Origin: Gnetum montanum
Lineage: Eukaryota; Streptophyta; Gnetopsida; Gnetales; Gnetaceae
NCBI GenBank assembly: GCA_015680685.1
Contig: MNCI01002879.1
Coordinates: forward strand, 168,331-232,330
DNA length: 64,000 nucleotides
Direction of reading: 5' to 3'
A program made the position numbers and the translations under genes. Positions 34,415-47,145 of this stretch are shown here, in pieces. How positions within the stretch are numbered: the stretch's first letter is position 1; each line of letters opens with the position of its first letter. Under the pieces are notes generated by a model. That model was not told the origin of the DNA. It worked only from the letters and a program-made list of their open reading frames with translations, and made no database searches.

Positions 34415-35168
34415 AGTTGCATTACATTCACCATCAGTTCTATAGTTGATGTGAGGAGAATTCCATATGCATCATGGTGCATATGCATTAGAGGGATGTG
34501 CAATCATGAGTATGTGAGGGATGAGAGGCTATTGGGATGAAGGAGTGGATGTGCATAGGCTGTAACAAGATGAGGGGGATGTGCACTCTTGAGTGGGTTA
34601 ACTAGTCCAATCATGCACATCAGAGTGATGTGGCAACTTGCTGCTATGATGAGATGCATCTCTACATGATTGCCTATAAGGGTTCATCCTGCAAACACAA
34701 CTCCAAGAAGATAAGAAAACCACACAACATGAAATGCAAATCAAATATCATATGTAAACATGCTACAAGTGTTGGATGTGAAGATGTTGCAAATGCGTCA
34801 AATACTATGCCAGTTGCAAATGCTCAGGAAGCTAGTGAAAGTGCTAGGGCGATCATACTGCAAGTGCTTCAAAGGCTACACTCATTGTAGGTGCTCCAAA
34901 ATATTAGCAAAATGGTAGAAGGTGATGATGCTGCGAGTGTGCAAACCTAGTTTCAGATCCTGGCAGATCGTGGAGTGCTAGTTTATAGTCCTAATAGACT
35001 ACTATGTGCCAATTTAACATTATAGTAGACGAGCTATTGTGCTAGTTTAACATCATAGCCCAAGGAAATTCTATGCTAGTTTATAGTCATAGTGGACTAC
35101 TATGCCAGTTTATAGTCATAGCTGACTATTTGTGCCCATTTTTTGCATCATAGTGGACAAGTGCTTAC
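34415..35168 (-). mobile_element. Fragment of an older minus-strand Tat element (3' internal region)
   Basis: On the + strand 34620-34660 resembles 37265-37300 of element B (TTGCTGCTATG), and 34970-35160 is an array of GTCCACTATGACTATAAACTGGC-type units read on the minus strand. This is the order found 3' of pol in element B. It lies between LTR A and LTR B, and is best read as the element into which both inserted. A short Leu/Ala frame (34630-34890) has no support. Confidence 0.5.
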
Positions 35169-36784
35169 TATAGTGACTGAAAACGTTAGCAGCTGGAAAA
35201 CACCAAGGGGTTGACGACCGTGACAGTTTTGACCCCATATCTGCGGGAGGGTTGTGCTAGATGTGAATAGATATAGGGTTCCCTGAATGGTCTGGTCGAT
35301 CATACAAGGACTTAGTCGGTGTCTATATAGCCTTTTGCAACGTGTGATTTGAAAATGGCAATGATAGTGCAAAGTAATGCTTGAATGCAAAGGAAACAAG
35401 AAACAATATAAGACATAGTAATGAGTAGGAAACAAAGTAAAATGTAGTTAGAAAAATGCACCACTTCAAAGTTACATGTTTGCTCTGTCAAGATGGATAC
35501 AGTCGGTTGCACAACATTGCGAAGTGCAGAGATCCTGAGAGTAACCAAGATGTGTAGAGCAGATGTCTATGCACTTGGGCATGGACTTAGGAGCTGATAA
35601 TGCAAAAATTCTACTAAGGTGGTAGAAAGGGGATAAAAAAATGCTAGCTAAGAATGCTAACTGTTTTAAGTGTCAAGAAAAAAGCTTACAGTGCCTCAAG
35701 GTCACAATGCTAACTCACTTGTTTGTTACTGAATCTGAGAGGCCAACCAAAATGCTAAGAGACTGGACCAAATTGCCAAAAAATGGGAGAGCTGGAGAGC
35801 CCTTTGAACATTGCTTGTTGGGGTATTTATAGGACCAAGGGCACGTGAAAGGAACAGTTTGGATGCCACGCGCTTTAGGCCCACGTTGACTTGTCTACGC
35901 TGCACATGCCAGCATGACCGTTGTAGTGCGAGTCTGCCATGCCATAACTGTGAGCTTGCCACATCGTAATTATGTTGTTAGTGTCTGGGGACATGTGCTA
36001 ATGGTTCAATTAGGTGAGGTGCATTGATGTCATACAACCACCTATCATGCTTCACTATGCTTCATAGAATAGCATGTTCAGTGTAGCATAGCACCTTGTT
36101 GTGCATTCTGCTACATGTGGGCTACATACTTGCTACGCTATGCTACACTGTGTAACATAGCGATTGGCCCTAGTTGAAAAAACTTTGTCAATCTACAAAC
36201 TTTGCTTCCTGCATTGTGAAACTTGCAAACTTGCTGATCCTGCCCTTTTAGTTGCCTTCTGTCACCTCCATAGAATTTCTACTCCTCGTTGCATCTTGTA
36301 GCTCAGCGTAGCATAGCTGCAGACATGGTTTGCTTCTTTCTTATGGGAAAAGATATTGCTTCAGGGCTTGAAGTCAGGCGGGGGAATCAACCGTCTAACT
36401 TTTTCTACGCTACGCTATGCTGCATAGCATAGCGCGGAATGGTACTTCGTTTTGCAACTGTTTTCTGAAGCTTGCTATGCTACATAGCAAGGCATAGTGT
36501 AGCGTAGCAAACTTCATGACTTAGAAAACTTACTGAACTATTTTGCGCATTCTGAGCACTGTTGTCAACTCCACGTATTTCTTCTAAGCAGGCTGTCGAT
36601 TGGGCATACTACTTGGGTGGATAGGCAAGATGATCCGTAGAGCCTGTTTACACCTAGAGTAGAAAATTTTCCAAAGTAGCTGGCCTGAATTAAGAGTATT
36701 CTCCTCCTGAAGAATTACCGTAGCACTGCGCGAATTATAAGGCCTAGTGAAGCAAGCATGCCATCAAATTTTTGGGGTGTTTCA
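35169..36784 (-). repeat. 3' LTR of element B
   Basis: On the minus strand it starts TGAAACACCCCAAAAATTTG after the PPT and ends near CAGTCACTATA. TATA box on + at 35824-35832. Its last 250 bases match the end of LTR A (CTAAGTCCTTGT, GACCAGACC, CAACGTTTT-type blocks). Palindrome-rich U3 at 36060-36510. Confidence 0.75.
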
Positions 36785-36798
36785 TTGGCCCCTCTTTG
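36785..36798 (-). other. Polypurine tract, element B
   Basis: Minus strand CAAAGAGGGGCCAA next to the LTR TG, the same as in element A. Confidence 0.8.
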
Positions 36799-37850
36799 TC
36801 GATGTTTGGAGAATACGCTCGATAGACGTTGACAAAGAATACAAAACACCATAGAAGATAAAATGCTGATATTGTCACTTGATGAGTGTCAAGACGTCGC
36901 TTGGTTGCACTTGAGAGTGTTGCATTGGAGTGAAAAGGTAAAGTAGGGAGGAAGGAGGCACAAGAGAAGGGCAAATATGAGGTTTAGCTGAATCCCTCAT
37001 CGGAGTGCTTATGAGGGAGTCATTTGTATTTTCATCTTTGCTTTTGCTGACCTTCGAGCTCTCGTAGAACAGGTGTCTTTCCCAAGATGAGTTGTGTTAC
37101 ATCCATGTAGGGTTTCGACCTGCCTACAGATGCTTTCCATGCAGCGACCTACGTTACGTGCGTTATGGAACTTGCACTGATGTTTCTCATGCAATGAGCT
37201 GTGTTATGCACATCATGGGGTTTGCACTCTGGAGTAGTCAAGCTAGTTGAGGCACTCACTTCACAACGTTGTAGCATTTGCTGCTATGGCAAGATGTGCC
37301 ACCGGCCGATGAGGGCAAAGGTCTTGCTGGATGTAGGCATTGTTGAAGTTGTTGGACATCGTTGCTGGTGTATGATCTCCAAAGCAGGAAGGCCAGCAGC
37401 GGCCTCTGTAGCATCAGCGTGGAGGAACTGGCCTTGAAGACGTTGCTGTGAGTGTGAATGCACTAGAATCCCCACCACGGGCATGTATTCTCAGTTCAGC
37501 TATGGGATCAGCTACCACATAGCCAAACGCTATTGGCAGGGGGCTGGAGGATAACAATATTGTGGCTGGGCCATAATACTACTAGAACTCTAGCTAGAGG
37601 CACTGGCCAAGGAACTAATGTTAGGACAAGGGGTTGTGGTGACGATACGTTCGAAGGGCCAGTGCAATGTCGTACAACATCTCCAAAGGATCAGCACAAT
37701 TCCAAGGGTAGTGGCATCATGTGCATTCTAGAGCATGTCCCCATTGTGTTGTGGACCACATTCCAGAACTACGACATCCCACCTGCATGTTAGCACTGTG
37801 CATGCTCTTTCGATGTGTACTTGGCACAGATGCACGTTGGGGATGTGACG
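36799..37850 (-). other. 3' non-coding region, element B
   Basis: No gene; collinear with 31136-32500 of element A in inverted orientation. The open frames here are not shared between A and B. Confidence 0.55.
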
Positions 37851-38220
37851 TGAACCCAGTTTAAGGTCTTGGTAGACCGTATGATGGTTTATGCTCTTAG
37901 TGAACCGTAGTGCTAGTTTAAGGTACCAGTGAATCGTACATGTCATTTTAACATCATAGTGGACGTGTCATGCTAGTTTATAGTCAGAGCGGACTAGCTG
38001 TGTCATTTTTATGTCATAGCAGATGGTCGCCACCAATTTAATGTCATAGCAAATGCTACTTGTTGTTGTTGCCAGTTTATTATCATAGTGGACACTCCTG
38101 TGGTCATGCCAGTTTAAAATTGTAGCATATGCTTGCTCACCTGTGCTAGTTTTACATCGTAGCAGATGGTCACCCATTGTTGCCAGTTTAATGTCGTAGC
38201 GGACGATGCTCACTACCATG
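37850..38220 (-). repeat. 37-bp-type tandem array, element B
   Basis: Nine or so units with TTAAACTGGC/TATAAACTGGC and TCCGCTATGAC on the minus strand, matching the array of element A in place and sequence. Confidence 0.8.
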
Positions 38221-38229
38221 CTTCAGATG

Positions 38230-41200
38230 TAGTATAGCTTGAGGTATGAGTGATTCACCGGGTTGGCCAACTCATTGCCATTCATGTCTACTAGCTTGAA
38301 GGCTCCATTTTTGAAGGCTTTAGTAACCATGTAAGGCCCTTCCTAGTTGGTTGAGAATTTGCTCACATGCTCACAGACGACCTTGAGGACGAGGTCTACC
38401 TTTTACACTAGCTTCCGATGCAGGTTTGCATGGTGCTTTTGCTGTTGCTTGCTCTGGTAATGCTCTATGTGTCTCAACGTCTATGTGCGCTCCTCCTCTA
38501 TTGAGTTGAGGTCAATGATCTGTGACTTGTTGTTCTAGGCTTTGCTCACGACATGAGATAGGATCATCCTAAGTGATGGTACCTGTAACTCAAGAGGCAA
38601 CATAGGTTCAGATCTATAAACAAGGCTATAAGGAGTTTTACTTGTTGTGGTTCTACACGTCGTCCTGAAGGGCCATAGAATGTAGAGGATTTTCTTGTGC
38701 TAGCACCTCTTGCTATTGCTAAGCATCCGCTTCAACAAGTTGATGATGGACTTATTTGTAGCCTCCGCCTGTCCATTCTCCTACAGATAATAGGAGGAGA
38801 AGGATGATTTCTTGATGTCTAGGTTGCTACAGAAGTTTTGAGTTTCCGTACTACTAAACTGTGGCCCATTATCAGTCACAATAGTCATTTGAAGCTCATA
38901 TCTCATTACGATGTTGTCCAGGATGAAATGGTAGATTTGCTGAGACATCATCTTCCTCAGGGGAATGGCTTCCATCCACTTAATGAAATACTCAATGGTG
39001 GTGATAATGAAACTATGCCCTACGGAGGACTTATGTGTGATAGGTCCTATGAGGTCTAGTCCCCATCATTGGAAAGGCTATGTTATCTGCGTTGGGTGTA
39101 GGTCCATGGGTGCTATGTTTATGAGATTTGCATATGTCTGGCATGTGTCACATGTCTTAACTTTTGACAGGCAGTCACGCTCCATGTGGGGCCAATAGTA
39201 TCCTAGGCATCTGATTTTCGTAGCCATAGCCCTAGGTGCTATGTGTCCACCACACAGCCCCTCATGCACTTCATTAACTACCTTCTATGCTTTCTCCCCA
39301 CCCACACATGCTAGCAATATCCTGTCGTAGGAATGTCAGCATAGGACATCATTTCTCATGAGCATGTATTGCCAAGCATGCTTACGGATTGCATCTCTCT
39401 GGGTAGATGTCAATCCACCTAGGGGTTCGCTATGTTTTGGGTAAGCTTTAATGTTGGTGTACCACTCTTGGGTATCCATAGCACTGATAGAGGCCACATG
39501 TCTCGCCTGAGTGATAAGCTTGGTGCATTCGATGAGTGAAGTTGGTAGGCTTGCAAAGGAATGTAATGGAATGTTTAGTGCTAGGGTAGCTAAGGCATCT
39601 ACCGCGGTGTTCTCGTTGCGTGGCACATGTTGTGCATCTATGGTTGCAAATTGCTTAAGTAGGATTTTTGCTTGATTGCAATAGGGTTCCAGGTGTGTAG
39701 CCTTGCAGGCGTAGACCTCGGTGATTTGATTCACAACTAGTTATGAATCTCCAAGGATTGCCAAATGTTGTATGCATAGTGCTCGGGCAGTTAAGAGGCC
39801 TTTGAGTAGCCCCTCATACTCTGCAACATTATTGGTGTAGGGGAACACAAAACGATAAGAAAATGAATGCATTTTCCCAGAGGGGAACGTGATGATGGTA
39901 GTGGCACTACCTCCTCACGTGATTGAGGCACCGTTGAAGTGTAAAGTGGCTTTGAGGTGCGATGAGACAATGTTGATATTGCTAACGTGTTCGTCCGGGA
40001 ATTTGGGGTCCATGGTTGCCTGGTCGTCAATGGGCGAGGCTGTGAGTTGGGTTGCTATGGCATGACCCTTCATCGATGATTGACTTACATAGTGTAAATC
40101 GAAATCTGCGGTTATTGCCTTCCATTGGGCTATCCTGCTACTTTCATATAGGTTGTTAGTGATAGCCTAGAGTATGTTGCTTTTGCAAATATTTTAGTCA
40201 TACTACAAAATAGGTAATACCTCTACTTTTTTATTGTAAAAACTAAGGCAAGGCAATTCCTCTCTACTTCGTTGTACTTCGCTTCATGCACTATTAGTGC
40301 ATGGCTTAGATAATACACTAGTATCTCAGAACCGTTGTCTCATTTTTGACATAGCAGTTCTATGATGGATGTGTTAGAGGTGGCAAGGTAGATGAAGAAG
40401 GGTTTATCCCTTTGTGGTAGATGCATAGTTGGGAGGTGTAAAAGCTCCTCCTTTAGGTCATCGAAGGCCTATTGACACTGGGTTGTCCATTCGAAGTTAA
40501 CCCCCTTCTTTAGAAGATGTTGCATGGGGTGTAACTTGTCAGTCAACCTTGCTATAAACCTTCGAATGAATTGCACCCTAACTTGCAAACCACGTAACTC
40601 CTTAAGGTTTGTAGCAGGTGCTAGGTTGACGATGGCCTTGACTTTGTCAGGGTCCACCCGTATTCCAGCCTCTGATACCATGAACCCTAACATGCACACG
40701 ATTTTCACCCCGAAGATGCACTTCTTAGGATTAAGGCCTAAGTCGTGCATTTGACAGCACTTGAGGATGATCCCTAGATTGCATGGGTGATCAGCTACCT
40801 CCTTGGACTTGACTGCTATATCATCCATGTAGTTGTTTAATGTTTCTAGGATGTAGTCGCTGAAGATGTAGGTCATGGCTCGCTAGTAGGTTGCTCCAAC
40901 ATTCTTAAGCCTAAAAGGCATCATGGTGTAGCAGAAGGTCCCCCATGGGGTCATGAAGGTTGTTATCAACTAATGCTTTGGGTTAATGTAGATTTGGTTG
41001 TATCCAGGGAAACCATCCATGAAGGATAGCAGAGCATGACCAGTCGTGGTGTCGATCAACTGATTGATGCTTGGAAGTGGAAAGTCATCCTTGATCATTG
41101 CCTTGTTCAAGTCCTAGAAGTCTATACAGATTTGTATACCTCTCGTTTTCTTCAAAACCACAATGATGTTTAACACCCATTCCAAGTAGTCAACCACGTA

Positions 41201-41704
41201 GATGAAACCAGCTTAGTATAGCTTGGTGATCTCATCCCTCATGGCTAGTGTAATTTCTGGCTTAACTTTGTGATCCCTCTGCTTGATTGCCTTCATGCAT
41301 GGGTATAGGATGATATTGTGTTGTATCAGCTGTAGATCTAGACCCAGCATGTCGCTATATGACCATGCAAAGACATTGATGTTGTCTTGCATAATCTTGG
41401 CTACGTTGTTGTGCATTTGTGTGTCTAGGAGGAAGCTGAGTTTTAATGTTTTTGTCTTCCCTTTAGATGTGGTCATAGGTGTCTCGATGAGAGGGTCCTT
41501 GGTTACATCCCTAGCCTCTAAGTCTAAGTCTTGGACTAGATGCTCGGGCCACTCTAGGGATGCTTCTAAGGCTGCTATAGTGCTAGCTGTGGTTGATCCC
41601 TAGTCAATCAGGTTGGGGTTCAACTATCTTGTGAGCTTACCATGTGGCCCTGCTAACGTTAAGGGCATGGAGAGGTCGCGATGGATTTCCATCTCTTACT
41701 CAAC
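38230..41704 (-). pseudogene. Tat-like pol: RT, RNase H, second RNase H, integrase, element B
   Basis: On the minus strand the frame starts after TTGTGTTGACAG (acceptor-like, exon from 41704). N-terminal part: IHRDLSMPLTLAGPHGKL. RT keeps the FCYTMMPF block and YMDD (40820-40831). RNase H about 40430-40150. Archaeal-type second RNase H about 39990-39740, with a linker LVVNQITEVYACKATHL. Integrase HHCC (HEGLCGGHIAPRAM, CDTCQ) near 39265-39120; core with GLDLIGP, VTDNGPQFSSTE (about 38860) and QAEATNKSIINLL (about 38775); C-terminal region to 38230. Stops are fewer than in A, and long blocks (39734-39336, 40876-40469) are open. Same lineage as A, about equally complete. Confidence 0.9.
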
Positions 41705-42360
41705 CTGTCAACACAAGATGAAAGCCTAGTTAAGAGGCACATGTTGGCAGAGATTATGTATAATAAAAATTTGCAAAACAATGACAAAATGCAACTTGTG
41801 AAGTGTGATGATATAAAGATTAAAAGTTTGCTAGTTTAAGGTCATGGCGGATCACCAAGGCATAAGAGTGTAGAACCACTGAAGATGTAAAAATATCAAT
41901 GAAAAAGTGTGAAACTGTCAATATGCAAATGCCAAGCTACCAGCTTAGTATCATTGCGGACTGTCAAATTGTAACGTGCAAGATTGTAACATGCAAAATG
42001 GTAGTATGCAAAACGAGAAATTGCAGGTATGAGAAATGCAAAACTGTTAATGCGAAAATGCGAATTATTGACATGAAACACACGAAATAGCTAGAACTTG
42101 TGAAACCACCAATGTGAAAGTGAAAAATTGCTAGAAGATGCAAAACTGCCCATGTAAGAGTGTGGAATTGCTAGTTTAACATCATTGTGGACTGTGAACA
42201 TAACAGATTGAAACTGCTAGTTTAAGGTCTTTTCGGACCCGTAACAAAAATAAATATATTTTTTTAATTTTTGGAAAGTAAAAAGTTGGCTTGAAGCATG
42301 TCAAGGCTTTTAATGTCAATAGTGCTACAATGTCGCGGCGAGCATGCTACGTTGTACGGT
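41705..42360. repeat. Spacer between pol and antisense gene with CTAGTTTAA words, element B
   Basis: Contains GCTAGTTTAAGGTCATGGCGGAT (split form) near 41830, ACCAGCTTAGTATCATTGCGGAC near 41939, and further copies at 42172-42240. Between them lies a run of GTGAAACTG/ATGCAAAACTG words. Corresponds to 26680-27010 in element A. No gene seen. Confidence 0.6.
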
Positions 42361-42375
42361 GCACTCTGCATTAAT

Positions 42376-42440
42376 CGGAGAGAGAGAGAGTGGCAAGTTT
42401 CCCTTTCTTACCATTACAGCCATAAATAAGGGTTAAACCC
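42376..42440 (+). promoter_or_regulatory. Promoter of antisense gene B
   Basis: A GAGAGAGAGAG run (42378-42391) in a CATTAATCGGAGAGA block, then CATAAATAAGGGTTAA (42421-42436) as the TATA region. The same two blocks stand in front of copy A. Confidence 0.65.
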
Positions 42441-42580
42441 TAGTAATTTTTCCATTCTCACCATAAGAGTGTAGAGCCCACATCGGAGCAAAAGGCAATT
42501 TTGGAGAGCGAAGCAATTGTGCTAACAACTAGCAAGACATTTCTTTCCATAGCGAAGAGGGGAAATCTGCAAGTAGGATA

Positions 42581-45500
42581 ATGGCTCCTAAGAAGGAACG
42601 TAGTCATCTGGTGCTTGCAAAGGTTGAGGAGGTGAAGAAAACCCTAGGGCATGTGACACAAGTACATGTCACGGCACAGAAGGACACGCCGTTGACCCGA
42701 TAGGTTACTATGCTTCCTCTGTTTTTTCGCAATCCTGTTATCGTTTTGTATTTTCTGCTTTCATTATGTATCCTAGTCTCAATCATCTGCATTTTCTGTC
42801 ATCATATCATTTTGGCCTTTGCATTGCCACTATCACCGTTTTAGTAGTGGTAGATGCATAAATGTTACACCATAGTTGCATGCAAGGTTGCTTAAGCTAC
42901 CACCGCTATGGTTGTCATAACTGTGAGGGCTTAGATAGTTTAAGTTACTTGGCCTTCAAATGGTGTAATGTAGAACCCTCAGGAGGGCTGGGCCATGTGA
43001 TGCGACACTACAACACATGTTTTGGTAGGGCATGTTATTAATTTTTCTATTGCTACGCTCGGCTATTTTTTCTACGCTAGCACTTTCATGTTCTTGCTAT
43101 GCTATGCGTAGGAAGAGGGTTATGCTATGCTATATGCATGAATTGCTAGGTGTTGCTACATTGCCTGTGTATTGCCCTTAGACATGATGCTAACACTTGC
43201 TAGTTGGGTTGTGCAGGGTGGGGCTAAGGCCCAGGCTAATTATTTTAGAAATTAAAGGGGTCTTGTGTCATGTGAGCAGACCTATGGCTAATGCTTCTCC
43301 TCCCTAGATACGTATGGGAGAGCAGGAGATCTGGTTTAGGAAAGGGGCACAGGACTTCCTACGATTCCTCCTCGACCACTTCAGTGTGATCATTTGTTCA
43401 TCCCTAGAGGATGAGGAGGTAGCCAGCATAACAAAAGCCATTTTGACTAGGGCAAGTCGAGGCATTTTGAGGTTTCTGACAGATAGAGCAATCACTAGCA
43501 GGTAGGGAGAAGGATCTAGTCAGCGCCCAATAGGGTTAAGGAACTTGGCCTAGATCTGGGAGATTCCTAAGTACAACTACTACCACTATTTCAACACACT
43601 ATTCATCTCACGTTTTATGACGACGTGCTTCTAGAACCCTCAGGGAACTGTCTACTGTGCCAGTGGGTGAGTTTTGCAACCTTGTTCTGCTGTATTTGTG
43701 CAACATTGGCCATAGTGGCCTAATGCTAATAGTATGCATTTGTTACCAAGTTCTTCATCAATGAGGATGGGGTTCACGACCTACTGGGTCTATTGGCTAC
43801 AACATAGATATCCCTATAGGAGTTCTCTTCTACTGAGAATCTACGGGCGGGTGTGATTGGTTAATGTAGGGGTGAATACCACACCTACCCAGGCGTGTTT
43901 TCTATTCCCTACAATTAGTGTAAGAGGTAGGGTTGGTTGGATGAGGAGTGGGTAGAACTCTTCAAACTGTCATGGTTGAATAAGTTTTGGTTGAACTCCC
44001 ATAGTTCCCACTACCATACTGACCTAGTAGGCCAAACAGTAAGTGCCACATGCTTAAGTGTCTTTGCAATTTTTGAATTCTTTGTGTTTTTTGCTAAACG
44101 TTTTTGTGAAACTATTGCAGGGGCACGGAAGCCTCAGGAGGTGACGATGGTAACCACTAAGAGACAGGGGCAAATATCTAATTCAAGTATGGAAAAGTAG
44201 AGATGAGCCAGCATTGGCTAAACAATGCGGCCTCAGACTCCCTGGTCCAGAACATCGAAAAGGTGGGGCTAATGGATCTATTCCTGGCCCCAAATCCAAA
44301 CGTTCCTACAACCGAGATGCTCTCCCTCATCGAATCCTTTTCCAAAAAGGTGAGCCGCTTCCACTTGCGCATGCATGGTGTACGGGTTGTCATTGAAATC
44401 AATGACCAACTGTTCGTGGATTTGTTCGATGTCCCTGCCAAAGGTGTCCTCAAAGGGTCAAAGTCCAAGATGGAGTTGATCCTTCAGAAGAAGGACATAC
44501 AGGAGTGGTTAGGGCTTAACAAGGAGTGAAAGGGGCTCCCTATGAAGAAGCTCAAGGAAGGACCCGCTAAGGGGGTTTACCCTATTTTTTGTGCTCGCAC
44601 ATTCCCCCAACTGCTCACCCAGGGAAAGGTCCTGAGGATTGAGTAGGCCTAGGTAATGCGTGAGGTTATGGAAGAGGGGGCTCATTACATCTGGGCTGAG
44701 TCTCTATGTAAAGGCTTGTAGACTGAAATCTTGGGGCATCGTAAGAAAATGGAGTCCTGTTCCAACATCCATTATGCCTTTTACATAGCCTGCCTTATGC
44801 ATTTCACAAAGTTCTTGGTGGTTCAAGAGGATGGAGTCTGGGTCATGCAAAATCGTGACTAGATCTCCAGACCATGGATTCGCCAGATCCTTCAAATCAC
44901 TCGAGCCCAAGATCCCCCAAAAATAATTAGGGAGTAATTTTTTGTAATGACTAAGGATCAGGTGGCCTACAACATTCATGGCCAGGACAACATAGGAGAG
45001 ATGCCCCCTACCGTGGATGGTAGTGTGTCATGTGGTGAACATCTCATAGCTGAGACTGCAACCAGCAAGTTGTGGCAGAAGAGGCCTCCTCTAGCTAAGG
45101 AAACCCTTTGCATGGAGGAGGAGGAGGGGCAAAATTACAGCTTGAATTGTAGAGGATGCAACCCTCGATTGGTAAGCACTTTCATTTAATGCTTACTTTG
45201 CTATTGTCTGCTACACTAGGTGGCATAGCGTAGCGTAGCACTTGCCTTAGGCTAACTTGCTTTGAGCTAATGCAAATGCATTTCTGGACCACCAAAAGAA
45301 GAAGAGGAAGAAGAAGAAGGTGATGAAGAGGTGTCAACCCTTAAGATAAGGATGACAAATAAAGACATGGAAGCCCCAATCTCAGAGGGGAGAGCTCCGG
45401 TCAAAAGGAAAGGATCTCTTGTAGCTAAGGTAAGGACTCTCGTTATTAGGGAGAATCCTCCTACTAGTGAAGAGAAACCTTCCTTGAATAAAAAAGATCT

Positions 45501-46586
45501 TGGTCTCCTTAAAGGAAAAGCACTAGTGCATGAAGAGGACTGCTCAACTCAAATGGGACCCGACACAACCTTTGAAGATCGGCACTGTGTCCAAATTCCC
45601 ACCTGAAGTGACCAAGGTATCTCATTGCACATATGATGAGGTTTGCAAATGCACTTTGCACTCGGCACGCTCCCTGTGGGAGTACAAGCGTGTTAACTAG
45701 GACCTATGGAAACAAGTCCAGAAGGCTGAGTAAAGAGAGGTTGACCTGAGGACCGAGGTGGAGGGTCTCAAGTTGAGAAACAAGTTTCTCATAGCCCGTG
45801 ACACTAACAATAAGGACTGACACACGGTTGTGATAGACCATGCTAGATTTTGTATAGTTGTGCATCAGAATGTCAATGCCACCCATGAACTAATAGAATA
45901 ATAGATGCATATGGACCTGCTAGACCAAAAGTGTCAGGATTTAAAAGACTTCAATGCCAAGGTTTACGAATGAGGGCAGTCCTAGAGAAATCATAAACAT
46001 ATGTATAAACGGAAAAATGCCACCCATTGTAAGTTATACGAAGTCGCTGCTATGGAGGCATTTATGTATGAAGCATTTTTAAATGCTATTGATGCTTCTA
46101 AGGCCTACACCAAGTTCAAAGAGTAGGTCAAGGTTACAAAATCTCCTGACTAGAAAGTGGTCCTTCCCACAGGAGAGACCACAACCATCTCCTTTTCTCT
46201 AGGACCACCAAGGTGGACAACCACCAAAAGGGAGAGAGCTGCTGCAGCAGATGCTAAACCAGGCAAAAGGCGTTGGGAGGAGATCATGGTAGAGGAGGTC
46301 TGACACTACCTCGGCCTCGGTTTAAACCAGATAACCTTTGAGACAAACATGGGTCCTTCTCAGGTTAGTTGCTTTTTGCTGTGTTAATGCTTATGCTCTA
46401 TTGTAGTTTTTGTTTTTTGCCCTAGCTGACGACTTCACCCCTATGATGTAGGCAACAGGTGAGGGCGTAGCGCCCATAGAAGGAGGGAATGAAGAGTCGA
46501 TAAAGGACAACGTAGGGGAAGGTGATGCACAAGGAAATGATGCAGGAACGGAAGGCAAAGATGATGTGAACAGAAATGATCCATGA
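42581..46586 (+). pseudogene. Antisense multi-exon gene, copy B
   Basis: Exon 1 from ATG 42581: MAPKKERSHLVLAKVEEVKK. Exon 2 about 43300-43666: EIWFRKGAQDFLRFLLDHF, later NPQGTVYC; donor GTGAGT. Exon 3 about 43752-44038: FFINEDGVHDLLGL and WLDEEWVE; donor GTAAGT. Exon 4 44121-45171 (acceptor ATTGCAG): NIEKVGLMDLFLAPNP, RVVIEINDQLFVDLFDVPAK and VYPIFCARTFPQLLTQGK; donor GTAAGC. Then a Lys/Pro/Glu-rich exon (about 45290-45600), a coiled-coil exon to 46373 (donor GTTAGT) and a Gly/Glu/Asp tail (46452-46586, DVNRNDP stop). Scattered stops and a frame change near 44200. Runs opposite to the element's own genes. Confidence 0.68.
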
Positions 46587-46729
46587 CAGCATGGGATTTC
46601 CTTTTTGGAATTTTGAATTTTTGTGTAACAAATTTTGCAAAAATTGTTTAAAAGAAAATAGTTTTGAATAAACAAAAGAGGATTTTGTGATACAGAAATT
46701 GATTCTACGCTAACTTGCACCTTGCATAA

Positions 46730-47145
46730 GTGCTGCGTTTTGTATAAAATGTTCATGCTTTCATGTGCTAGTTTTAGGCCATTTCGAGCCATTGCAAGTT
46801 CTAGGCCATTTCGGGCCATTGTTTAATATGCAAAAGGGATGATGCGTTAACAACTTGAACAATGGCTAACTGGTAACTTATGCTAGTTTTAGGCTGTTTC
46901 AGGCCATAGTGTAGCATTGCTAATTTTGCACGAGGATGGTGCATGGGCAGGAAGCGGTGGGTTACTACGCTAGGCATAGCTACTTCTTGACCCAACGTGG
47001 ATTGAGTGAAACATAAGGACGATACATAAATGCACATTGCTAGTTTTAGGCCCTTTCGATCCATTGCACATTGCTAGTTTTAGGTCGTTTCAAGCCATTG
47101 CGTAGAAGCATATGAGTGGTGCATGGGTAGGAAGCAATGGGGTTG
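46730..47145. repeat. Spacer with TAGTTTTAGGCC repeats and duplicated protease tail, element B
   Basis: Five copies of GCTAGTTTTAGGC(C/T)NTTTC followed by CCATTGC occur at 46767-47100. A block around 46940-47015 (GGAAGC, CTTCTTGACCCAACG) is repeated about 180 bases on (47121-47195), so the end of the protease reading is present twice. Confidence 0.65.

Noticed and set aside
34630-34890. 86-residue plus-strand frame rich in Ala, Asn and Lys
   Set aside because: No support from the related region of element B; it lies in a 3' internal non-coding fragment read on the other strand.
42581-46586. A host gene between retrotransposons
   Set aside because: The same gene with the same exon order is found at the same position in elements A and C, so it belongs to the element family.
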